A stretch of DNA of 64,000 nt from Artocarpus heterophyllus (taxonomy: Eukaryota > Streptophyta > Magnoliopsida > Rosales > Moraceae). The notes beneath the pieces were generated by a model. That model ran no database searches. It was not told where the DNA came from and saw only the letters and a list, made by a program, of their open reading frames with translations. Shown here piece after piece: positions 33,557 to 43,508 of the stretch; the first letter of the stretch is position 1, and each line of letters begins with the position of its first letter. The position numbers and the translations under genes were made by a program. Where the stretch lies: NCBI GenBank assembly GCA_025403435.1, contig CM046332.1, forward strand, positions 4,723,596 through 4,787,595, read 5' to 3'.

Positions 33557-35124
33557 TGTTGCTGTAATAAATAAATAAAATAGCATAAATTAAAATGGCT
33601 GCATAAACATCATAAATATATGTTTTGGAATAGTAAACGTGATGCATGATGCATATGAAAAACACAAAAAATATTTTACTAATTCCACGATTATTCAATT
33701 TTAATAAATAAAGTGCCGCCATAGGGTAGGTCAAATTATTTATAAATTGAATTGAGACATTCTCAATTAATACATATATTCAAAATATATCATATTTTCT
33801 ATATTTATTAATAACCGTTTATTTTGGTCAAGATATAATTAACAATTTAATTATGTCTTTATGAGTGTAACCCACTATTTTGGATTTTAACAACTTAACT
33901 TAAAATTACCGCTGTAGGGTAGGTCAATTTTGAAATACATTATAAAATCCTATCTCAAGGAAGCCAACCTTGATATTGATTTAAATGGACACCCTCCATA
34001 GGGAGGATGAAATCAAAGCGTCGCGAGGCGCCACCTAAATCTCACGGTGTTGTACTAATAGTGGAGACCGTAGGTTATATTGTCATATTACCTTCTCCCC
34101 ACTCATTATTTTAAAAGATGTGTTTTATCTTATAAAACATCATATGTTTCATAATTCTAGTAGATAAAAACAATTTTTTTTAATTACTAGATTATATTAT
34201 GTGTTAATAGAATCTCATTCTATTTACACTTAAATAAATTACCAGATTTTCTAAAAATCCAAATTTATTATAAATTGTCTGAGTTACCAAATATTAAACA
34301 ATTTAAAATTAGATAACTTAGAATTAATGTGAATTTTACCAAGTCTTAACTGTTAAAACTAAATTCACATTATTTGGTTGATTAATAAATTAAGATTCTA
34401 TAAAACCAACCTAATTAATTTAATCTCATTAAATTAATGCTAACACATATTAAATCATTTTATAAACTCCTTTATAAAAATAATATGCTAAGCGTATGCA
34501 TGTCATGTTACAATAACTATAAGTGGGCACTTTCCTAAATGACAGGTTATCATGCATGAACATGTTATCACAATCATCACATGAAAATAAAAATGAAAAT
34601 AAACAATGAATTTTTGACAGGGTCCTTTTGGATAATTAAAATTACAACCCGAAAAAAATAAAAAATAAAAAATAAAATTACAGGGGTCTTCTTGTAATTT
34701 ATACATAATTCCCTGCTCCAATTTTGCAGTCTTCATCAAATGGTTTATTGTGCAACAATTTGCTGGATTACCTTTGAAATCTGATAGGCCCACAGTTCTC
34801 AACTGGGCCAAAAAATCCAATAGACATATTTTTCTTCATCTCTCCACGTGTAGCAAGTGAAATAGAGGAGAGAAGAAAAAATAATAATAATAAATTACAA
34901 AAAGCCTATACCCCTTTATGGGTTTACACAGATTGATCTAATCAAACTGAAAATAAAATTATTAATCCAAAAGAACCATATAATTAACGACCAAAAATCC
35001 TTTCATTAAACAACCATTCATCTCATGAATAAAAATTAACAAAGATGCAAAGTGCCCACAAACATGCATCAAAAACATGATATCATCAAAATAAAATCAT
35101 GTTTAATTAAAATTATATATGCTA
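33557..35124 (-). other. Leader of element A, about 1.6 kb, with hairpin array
   Basis: Untranslated region between primer-binding site and gag. 33696-34141 is a row of inverted repeats (listed separately). 34503-34820 has a 105-codon open frame ahead of gag with no recognisable domain, best seen as an upstream frame. 34884-34895 is a short (TAA)n run. Confidence 0.6.
33696..34141 (-). promoter_or_regulatory. Hairpin array in element A leader with conserved CATAGGG-type loops
   Basis: Inverted repeats in order: 33696-33749 (arms CAATTTTAATAAATAA / TTATTTATAAATTG, loop with GCCATAGGGTAGGTC); 33744-33769 (AATTGAG / CTCAATT); 33831-33858 (AGATATAATTA / TAATTATGTCT); 33902-33931 (AAAATT / AATTTT, loop with GCTGTAGGGTAGGTC); 33952-33974 (CTCAAGG / CCTTGA); 33976-34016 (TTGATTT / AAATCAA, loop with CTCCATAGGGAGG); 34117-34141 (GATGTGTTTTAT / ATAAAACATC). 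Stems differ while three loops share (A/G)TAGGG(T/A)(A/G)GG. The array ends 140 nt upstream of the gag start. Confidence 0.6.
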
Positions 35125-35144
35125 TAACCCGCTCTGAAGACATT
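35125..35144 (-). promoter_or_regulatory. Degenerate primer-binding site of element A
   Basis: The minus strand after the LTR reads AATGTCTTCAGAGCGGGTTA. Only the TCAGAGC core matches the canonical TGGTATCAGAGC of element B. The primer may differ or the site may have mutated. Confidence 0.5.
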
Positions 35145-35728
35145 TGTTGGAATTAAAACATGAAACGCAGCGGAAGGAACGGATCGTTGATAAACAAAAA
35201 TTTTCTGAAAACTTTGTTCATCGGGAATAGATATATAATTTTAATTACATAAAGCTTTAAGAATTTTTTTTACTAACCTTTTAAAGACTATCAGGGTATC
35301 CTAGCTTTCCTCTTTGACACCACGATCTTTCAAACCAGGCCCACACCAATGGAAAGACGAGTGGGCGTCAAACTGCAAGAATGAATTTTCCTCACACTTT
35401 TCTGAATCTGCTATGTACTCAACACATGAGATAGCAGACCTTTTTCTTTAGAGAAGAACTCTCAATTTTTCTCTCTAAAAATTATGTGAATAAAAATTAC
35501 TAAGATAACAGTTATCTCTCCCTTTTTATAACTGAGCCATTAGTAATTTTTTCTTTCCTTTTTCTTTTCCTTTCCTTTTTCTTCTTTTCTTTTACGTTTT
35601 CTTCTTTGTTTCCCGAATCATTTTTTTTTGTGAGATTCCTTATATATATATATATATATATGTATTCACGTTTACGGAATGTAAACGTTGCCTTTTTTTT
35701 TTTTTGGAACCGAATCAGATTCGGTTCC

Positions 35729-35766
<38 letters not shown>

Positions 35767-37133
35767 GGGAAACGTGACTTTCACGTTTCCTTCCCCTTTT
35801 TTTTATTTATATTATATTAATATATATATATATTAATATATTATAAAATCTTATATATACATATATATAAAAAGATTTGGTTCAAAACCATATATATATA
35901 TAAATCTCAATTCAAAAATAAATCACATTTATTTAAGAATAGATTTTAACAATAATCAATTAATTAACTAATGCTCAGTTAAATGTGATAACATTTATCA
36001 CATTACATTATGTGTCATAGAAAACATTTTTCTGTGTCACGTTAATAATTCAAGTGTGAAAAAATTAATTCAGAATTCAAAAATTCCGAATTAAACATGT
36101 ATAATTCATTCTATGCAAAAATCCAATATAGTGTTACAGAGGTGGTAGTGGGGATCTATGGACCAATAACCCAAGCTCCAATAAATTTGACATTTAATCA
36201 AACTCTTTAATTAATGTGCCAAATTTATTAGTTTCAGTGTTGCTCCACTAAAAACCTGAAACTGAACTCTTGAGATTACAGTGAAATTACTCAAAGAAAA
36301 TTAACGAGTAGTCCATTGATATAATCATTACATATAAGTCAGTCCTCCAAAAATAGTTCATAATAAGAGCTAGGTTCAATTTCCGTTCACCTCTCTTATT
36401 ACATCTTTATCCTTGAGTTCCAATAATTCTCTAATGAACAATTAATTCATAATTTTATTATGAACGAGCGCTCTATTGTTCAAACCTTGAATTATCACTC
36501 AAGAGAACTATTTTTCTAACTTCCTTAGGGAAGGAATGGATTCCATATCTGTATAATATTATTCCCAGTCATTTATTACTTTATGTTTCCAAGATGCTAA
36601 GTTATAATCTGTGCTTGGACAAATCTCACCATGCAAGTCAAAAAACATAATGTAATAAATAGGAGTCTAATAAATACTCAGGATTAAGACTGTCAAATAT
36701 ATGATCATCATAGTGATAAATTTGAATACTCTATTTGTAACGGATGATTATTAGAGATTCATAATTTATCTGGTCCAGTCCTATATAATCTCATTATATA
36801 AAGTACCTCCAATCCAATGTCTCTACATTAATAGTCCAGATAATGACTATTTCATTTTAGATGAGATTGGACCGTACTTGTAATTTTTAATTAAAGATCC
36901 CAAACTTTAATTAATTATTACGGACTATTTAGATTATTATCTATAAATTTTATCCCTAAGCAAATAACATTTATATGCTATATTTATAGCCACATAAATA
37001 ATCATGGAATTTTTTTGATGTTTATAAATGTATTCATAATACGTATAATCAACCAAAATAATAATAAATGTCATTTTATTTATTTATTAACAATATGTAC
37101 AATGTCACAGCTTTTAGGGCACCAAACCCAACA
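35145..37133 (-). mobile_element. 5' LTR of element A
   Basis: 1989 bp, colinear with 27575-29552. The TATA box is at 35522-35532 and the palindromes at 35706-35728 and 35766-35796. The outer end CCCAACA at 37133 is followed by GTTTC. Confidence 0.95.
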
Positions 37134-39811
37134 GTTTCATATAAATGGACTCATCAAGATAGCCATTCAGAAAAAGCCGTCTTGACATCCATTTGCCAAA
37201 TCTCGTAGTCGAGAGCGACAGCTATGGACAAAAGAATCCGGATGGACTTAACCATGGCTACAGGCGAAAAGATTTCCTCATAATCTATTCCTTCCTTTTG
37301 CATATAACCCTTAGCTACTAGTCTAGCCCTAAAGGTTTTGACCTTTCCATCCACTTCTCTTTTCCTCTTGTAGATCCACTTACACCCTATGGGTTTTACC
37401 CCTTCGGGAAGATCCACAAGCTCCCAGACCCGATTAGTCTTGATAGACTTCATCTCAATGTTCATAGCCTCAGTCCAGAGTCTTGAATCAACATCCTCCA
37501 CGCCCGATCCTCCCACTGCGCCAAAGCCCCTGAGATTGTTGTTCAAGTTTGTTTGGTTTTTCTACACTGATCGGAATGGTTTCGTTCGGAACCTCCGGAG
37601 TGAACAAATCACCCCTTAACTCCTTAAGCACAACTTTGCTTCGAGGTTTAAAGTCGTCCATATAACTCTCCTCAAGGAAAGTTGCATTGGTTGAAACCAC
37701 GACTTTATTTTCCTTTGGGTTATAAAAATAACCCCCTTTAGTCCCTTTTGGATATCCTACAAACACGCAAACTTCCAAACGTGCCTCTAACTTATTCGGA
37801 TCCTTAAACAAGACATGAACCAGACATCCCCATATGCAAATATGGTTTAAGGATATCTTCCTTCTTGTCCACAACTCGTGAGGAGTTTTAGGGTCTGATT
37901 TTGAAGGCACATTGTTCAAAAGATAACATGCACTTTGTAGTGCATATCCCTAAAAGGATAAAGGTAATGATGAATAGCTTATCATGGACCTAATCATGTC
38001 CAACAAAGTCCTATTCCTTCTTTCCGCTACGCCATTCTGCTGCGGAGTGCCTGGCACAGTCAAATAGGATAAAATCCTATTCTCTAACAAGTGTCCCAAG
38101 AACTCATCAGAAAGGTATTCCCCACCTTGATCAGATCAAAGTGCTTTTATGGGTCTACCCAATTGCTTTTCCACTTCAGCTCGAAACTCCCTAAACTTAT
38201 CATAAGTTTCGCTTTTGTGGTGCATCAGGTACACATACCCATATCTTGAGTGATCATCAATAAAAGTGACGAAGTACTCATACCCTCCTCGTGCCCGGAT
38301 GTTCATTGGTCCGCAAACCTCACTATGCACAAGTTCTAGAACCCCTTCGGCCCTGTTGCCCCTAGACCCGTATGGTTTTTTGTTCATTTTACCCTCCAAA
38401 CAAGATTCACATTGAGGTATAGATTCTACCTTTAAGTGACTTAAAAGTCCATCCCTTACCAACCTTTGAATCCTATTCAGGTTAATATGGCCAAGGCGTA
38501 AATGCCACAGATAAGTCTTATTAGAGTGAGAAGTTTTAAGTCTTTTAGAGTCATTATCATTTATCTCAACATTAAGCAATAAGTCCATCTTAGGTTTGAT
38601 AAAATATAGATTATTTTGCATCCATCCAGAACAGATAAAAGATTTGTTTTATGAATCACCACTTTTTCATTAAAAGATACTACATAGGAGTCTTTAAATA
38701 AAGAAGATACAGAAATTAAATTCCTTTTAAATTTAGGAACATAAAAACAATCTCGCAAAATTAAATTCCTATAATTATCAAAGTAAAGATGGACATCTCC
38801 CACTGCTTCCGTTGAGACCAAGGATCCATCCCCCATCCGAAGCGTTAAGTCTTCACGTAGTAGAGTTCTCGTTTCTTTGAATCCCTGCAGAGAAACACAA
38901 ACATGATTAGTTGCACCGGAATCTATGACCCATATGTCACTGGATTCCTCAACCAAACAAGTTTCTAAATATAGAAGATCACACCTACCTCCTTTGGAAA
39001 GGAAGTCCTTGCAATTCTTCTTGATATGCCCGACCTTACCACAGAAGAAGCACTTAAGCTTCTTTGGGTTCTTCTTCTTCTTCTTCTTTTTGCTCTTGGT
39101 AGTAGCAGGAATAGAAGACTTCCCGTTCTTGGCCCGTTGCTTCTTTTAATGCCCTAAGTTAGGATTGAAACCAAAAGCAGCTACCATGTTGGCCTCACCA
39201 CCAGCAGGAGACTCCCTGATCAGCAGTTCAAACTCCTATAACTGTTTCATCAGTTCTGTTAAGGTCATATCCCGTCTATTGCTTAAATTATAAGTAGCTC
39301 TAAACGGAATAAATTCCTTAGATAGAGTCTCGAAGACCATAGTCATCTGAGTTTCAACATCGATGTCGGCTCCATTGGTTTGAGCCTCAACGAGGTAACC
39401 CATGACCAACATCATGTGCTCCTTTACAGATGTCCCTGGTCTCTGTCTACAGTTTAAGAGTTTCTGAAGCACCCCTTGCCGCTTCGTTATGGCCTGGCCT
39501 CCAAACATATCCTTAAGATTATCCAAGATCTGCTTCGCAGTCTCATAATCCTGATGTTGAGCTTGCAGCACGTTGTTCATGCTAGCCATAACATAGCAGC
39601 GGGCCTGATCATTAGCATCTTTCCAGCAATCGTACGCTTGGAATTGCTCATTACTTGAGCCTCCCATAGGCTCGGGAGGACAAGGGGTTGTCAGTACATA
39701 TTTCAGTTTCTCAAAGGATTGGACGATGTCTAGGTTCCATTTCCAATCGTTATAATTCTCACTGGTTAATTGGTTTTTGTCAAGTATCAATGATAAAGTG
39801 TTTTTAGACAT
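37134..39811 (-). pseudogene. Element B gag, protease, integrase and first part of RT
   Basis: gag starts at 39811 (MSKNTLSLILDKNQLTSENY). Stops occur at 39236-39238 and again at about 39147 before a Lys-rich stretch and the zinc knuckle CFFCGKVGHIKKNC. Protease carries VIDSGATNHVC. A frameshift near 38640 precedes the integrase HLRLGHINLNRI...CESCLEGK and FVTFIDDHSRYGY. TGA at 38136-38138 and TAG at 37950-37952 interrupt the integrase core. Near 37490 a frameshift and apparent loss of a few dozen residues join integrase tail to RT (WTEAMNIEMKSI, CKWIYKRKREVDGK). A one-base shift near 37172 disrupts QMDVKTAF. Element A splits the gene after the IYM motif at 37134. Confidence 0.9.
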
Positions 39812-39962
39812 TTTCAATCTACAATAAAGAATCATATACCAAACATAAGCAAACATATATAATAATTTAGTAAGATAACACAATCATGTAAAATCATACA
39901 AATGTGTTTATGTGTCAAAACCTTGAAAATATCACAACCTCACAACGATAATTCCCAACTCA

Positions 39963-40290
39963 GAATTCAACAAGCTCCTAGGGGAGCCATGCCAAATTCA
40001 ATCAGGAACACGGATCTCCTCCTGATTAATATATGCCATCCAGGGCCCGTATGATCCAGCATATACTAATAATCGTTTCTTTGGCCATTAATTTTATTAA
40101 CAGAGCTCCTAGGGGAGGTTAATAATAAAATTAACGTGAGTATATAACCATTGTTTCAATATTTTATCCATGATTTATAATCACCACCTAGGGGTGTGTA
40201 ACCATAAATCATACTAACATACCTTACCCTTTCAGAAATCCAATCTGGTACATGATAGAAGTCCCTTCCTAGGGGTCGGGACCATCATGT
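39963..40290 (-). promoter_or_regulatory. Hairpin array in element B leader with CCTAGGGG loops
   Basis: 39963-39999 has weak arms around CTCCTAGGGGAG. 40001-40026 has ATCAGGA / TCCTGAT and 40031-40064 has ATATGC / GCATAT. 40088-40134 has TTAATTTTATTAAC / GTTAATAATAAAATTAA around GAGCTCCTAGGGGAG. 40170-40212 has ATGATTTAT / ATAAATCAT (9 bp perfect) around CACCACCTAGGGGTGTG. 40250-40290 has ACATGAT / ATCATGT (7 bp perfect) around TCCCTTCCTAGGGGTCGGGA. Four loops carry CCTAGGGG, which contains the self-complementary CCTAGG, while the stems share no sequence. The array ends about 150 nt upstream of gag, as in element A. Confidence 0.7.
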
Positions 40291-40769
40291 TCTTCCTATT
40301 GAGCAACGATGGAGGCCTTAGGTCCTCTCTTCGAAAACCTTCTCCCACTCAATTTTTTGAAGTCAAGGTTTTATTTTAAAATTATGCATGAACAATTTAA
40401 TATGAGCGGCACTCCCTATTCTATATGACATGTTATCAATATACATGGTAAATCATATTATAATGCAGACAAGCAAAGCTACAAGAAAAATAATAATAAC
40501 CGTAATATTATGGTTCAATCCTAGAGAGTAGAAAAAATAAGATTACAAGAGAATAATCGAGACATTTATCGATTCTTCATCCTTGAATTCTCAAGCTGTA
40601 TCCTTCTTCATGCAATAACCATCTTCAAGTCTTCAATCCCGTATGAATGAAAAAAAAACTTCATATTTCCGATCATATCCAAATTTAATGTTTCTCAAAA
40701 TCGTTTCCAAAATAAAATTAAAACTGCATTGGAAAGATTGCACCTTTTCTCGACACTTGGTAGCTCTCG

Positions 40770-40953
40770 GTCGGCAGGCCGATCTGGGTGATCAGCCTGC
40801 CGGTCATGCTTCATCAGCCTGCCGATCCATGAAGGTTTGGCCTACCGGCAGAGCACCCCAATTTCTGCCCCACTGTCGGCTTGCCGGACCACACGTCCGG
40901 CCTGTCGATTTGTGACCTTTGGCCTACCAAACTGTGATGTCTGGCATGCCGAC
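40770..40953. repeat. Array of about eight CGGCCTGCCGA motifs in element B leader
   Basis: Motif positions (second G of GGCC) are about 40795, 40817, 40840, 40879, 40900, 40922 and 40944, plus one inverted unit at 40773. Steps are 22, 23, 39, 21, 22 and 22 bp. Variants include GCCTGCCGA, GGCCTACCGG, GGCTTGCCGG, GGCCTGTCGA and GGCATGCCGA. Spacers between motifs are unrelated in sequence. Confidence 0.8.
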
Positions 40954-41431
40954 CGAGCAGAAAAACTTATTCCAAAAAATACAACTTTAATGCAATTCAT
41001 CAATTTTATTTTCAGTAATTCAAAAACATAAAATTAGAGACTCAGTAAATACTTGGGGGCACCATCATCATTCTTATAGATCCGTCTTCTCTGAATAATT
41101 ATTTAATTACAAAATTCTACAAATTTAACATTAAATAACAATTTCTAGACGGAGATAATAGTCCGCTATCTAATTACATAAAAAACCTAGATACATATTC
41201 TAACCTCTAAGGAACCATAACCAGCATTAATTAATTAATAAATAATTAAACAACGATTTAATCAACCATAATTAATTAATAAACTTTACCACATAATCCA
41301 TGACAACATACATAATTTATAGAAACCTAGAGTGCCATCTCTCTATAAAATTTAATTCAGGCATAGGAGAGATAAAGATCACAAAATTTATGCATATAAC
41401 ATGATCACAAACTTGTAAATTTATATAAAAA

Positions 41432-41448
41432 CCATGGCTCTGATACCA
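41432..41448 (-). promoter_or_regulatory. Primer-binding site of element B, canonical tRNA-Met type
   Basis: The minus strand reads TGGTATCAGAGCCATGG, 2 nt from the LTR end at 41451. Confidence 0.9.
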
Positions 41449-41450
41449 AT

Positions 41451-43503
41451 TGTTGGGAACACAGTGCACAGTGAAATTTTAAAAATTTTTCATCAGAGTA
41501 ATTTCCAAAACACAAGTTTGACATGCTATATGTATAAATTAGACAGATCTTACTAACCTTTGTGTGAAGAACCCCCGCAACCTGTGTAGAGAAGTAACGT
41601 TCCAGAAGAGCCTCAACCAACTAGTCTTCTTTGCTATTCTCTATCCACAACCGGAGTGAGTGTGGGCTCACACGTACAGCTCTTCCACCGGTGACTCTCC
41701 TTCCAACCAATAGAGAGAACCCAAAGCTAGTGTTCGTGATTTGTCAACAAAAGCTCTCAAGGAGTTTCTCAGATGCTCACTAGAAGAGTATCACTTTTAA
41801 TCTCTCAATTGATTTGAGTAAATCATGAGACTCACTCCCTTTTTATAGCCATTGGTCTTGGGGTCAGTCCTTATCAGATTAGGTCTCAAAAACTCGAAAC
41901 AGAATCAAATTCGGATCAATATCTGATAAGATCCGCGTGAAAATGCGTAATCTTATTTCTCGTTGATTGGCAGGCCAAACATCCGGATCGGCAGGCCGAA
42001 CAGGCTCCATCGGTAGGCCGAACTCGTCATTCGGCAGGCCAAACTCGTCATTCGGTAGGCCAAACTCCCGAGAAAAAATCTCCGTGAATCTTTTATTTTT
42101 CACCAGAGATTCTAAAGGATAAAGTCTCAATTTTGATTCAAATAACCCAATAGAAAAGATATCTGATCAAAAAAAACTTTATCAAGATAATCTCTAAGAA
42201 AATAAATCAATTCACAATAATTCTACAAGTTTATCTTGATCTAATTTATCCAAAATTAAATCCACCGATAAACAGACAAGAATTATCCGATCCCAATAAT
42301 TCAACAAGTTTTTCTTAAATTAATTTTATTACAAAATTAATTCAACCAATAAATAGACATGAATTATTTGATTCTTACAAATTTTAAACCAATCTGATAA
42401 TTTCGACATAAGTCACAAATTATTGGAAAAGCACGTCGTGTCGTTACAGGATTTTGTGAACTAGCAAAGGGGACCAAAATGGACCTATAAAGTTCAAGCT
42501 CATGATACTTATGAAACCCAATATCCCAGATATACATTTCACAATTATCAACTCCAACGCTACTCCACTAAAAGCTTGGAGTTGCACTCTCAAACTTTAT
42601 AGAATCACGAAGCTCGTGTAGCTAAGTCTCCATGACATATCATAATGTATCGTATCCCCATATGATAATCCATAATCGGCTTAAGGACAAGTTTTGTCTT
42701 ACCTTCCCGATTATTTTTATCTTACGTTCTATTGTCTCACCATTAGAAAACTTTCCATCCAAAGATAGTATGCTATTCGGTTACACCTATGTATCCAAAT
42801 GGTTGAGCGCTCTAGTTTTTCGATTATAGGACAACGCATATAAGAGGATATCATTACTCCTAAAGAGGAGTTATGGATTCCATATCTATGAATAGCAAGT
42901 CTACGCTATCAAGAGTTATGCCTCCAACGTACCGGCATGCATACCACTATTGAGATGTGGGAGTCACCCATTGGTACATCAAAAGACACAAGTCGAGACA
43001 ACGGGCCCACTATTCATCTCAGGATTAAGATACAATGCAAATGATTCTCTAAAGTGAATCGATTTGCTAAGACAGAATTATTAATCTAAATCAATTCACT
43101 TTATGTCCCGATCCAACACATCGTCACCTATGACAACGCACCAATGTTTCTATTCACGGAGTCCAACTCCGATGGTCAAGAAAAACCATCTCCCAAAAGG
43201 GATATAGACAACATAATAATCTTTTCATGAATAAAGCGCCCAACTTTATTCCCTCGATTGCAGATCATATGTTTCAGACCATCACCTTAAGAATCGTGTC
43301 TTCCGCATAATCATTCCATCATATGCCCAATTCTTAAGGTTTAGACCGACAGTCTCAGACTACTGTTTGCTTAACATATATTCAACAAATATGAACGCAA
43401 AGAGGATAAGATTTGGTATATATAAATGAATAAATTCTTTATTGATAAAAATTTCTCCAAAAACTTATAACATTTTTACTCCTTAGGGCATACATGTCTA
43501 ACA
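41451..43503 (-). mobile_element. 5' LTR of element B
   Basis: 2053 bp, TGTTGGGAACACAGTG...GTCTAACA. It is longer than its partner mainly because of four extra motif units at 41968-42062. The TATA box CTATAAAAAG is at 41839-41848. Confidence 0.9.
41968..42062. repeat. Five-unit CGGCAGGCCGAA array in the 5' LTR of element B
   Basis: GGCAGG/GGTAGG motifs start at 41969, 41990, 42012, 42033 and 42054, at steps of 21, 22, 21 and 21 bp. The last two units are a near-perfect 21-bp tandem copy (ACTCGTCATTCGG(C/T)AGGCC). Some units have CCAAAC instead of CCGAAC, consistent with CpG decay. Confidence 0.85.
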
Positions 43504-43508
43504 CCTCC

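Larger units (their letters stand above)
27575..37133 (-). mobile_element. Ty1/Copia element A, nearly intact, nested in element B
   Basis: 9559 bp with LTRs 27575-29552 and 35145-37133 (both TGTTGGAATT...CCCAACA), a polypurine tract, gag-pol and a leader. The GTTTC duplication is perfect. By hand, the last ~1250 bp of the two LTRs differ at about 21 positions, nearly all transitions, and the first ~260 bp at about 10. The element is therefore fairly young but not brand new. It inserted in the same orientation as its host element B. gag-pol is open except for one TGA. Confidence 0.95.
39812..41431 (-). other. Leader of element B, about 1.6 kb
   Basis: Untranslated segment between primer-binding site and gag, the same length as in element A. 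It contains a hairpin array next to gag and a CGGCCTGCCG array farther upstream. The 90-codon and 64-codon frames at 40643-41031 run through that array and show only its repeated peptides. Confidence 0.6.
24386..43503 (-). mobile_element. Ty1/Copia element B, degenerate, split by nested Copia element A
   Basis: LTRs at 24386-26366 and 41451-43503 flank, in minus-strand order, a canonical primer-binding site, a long leader, gag, protease, integrase, reverse transcriptase and RNase H, then a polypurine tract. The ends are TGTTGG...TAACA and the flanks carry CCTCC. Element A occupies 27575-37133 within the reverse transcriptase region. Subtracting A and its 5-bp target duplication leaves about 9.55 kb, the size of A itself. 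The domain order protease-integrase-RT-RNase H identifies Copia. Several stops and frameshifts make it non-functional. Confidence 0.9.

Noticed and set aside
34503..34820. A 105-codon frame in the element A leader
   Set aside because: No domain, low-complexity Phe/Tyr-rich end, and located in the untranslated leader; kept only as a possible upstream frame.
35512..35784. A 90-codon Lys/Tyr/Ile-rich frame
   Set aside because: It runs through TA and T-rich tracts of the element A LTR.
41432..41448. TGGTATCAGAGC as part of a tRNA gene
   Set aside because: It is the primer-binding site next to an LTR. No cloverleaf-length tRNA sequence surrounds it.
41879..42130. An open frame with a repeated FGLPNDE peptide looks like a repeat protein
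   Set aside because: It is the 21-bp CGGCAGGCC array read in frame inside an LTR. A 21-bp period keeps any frame open, and there is no gene context.
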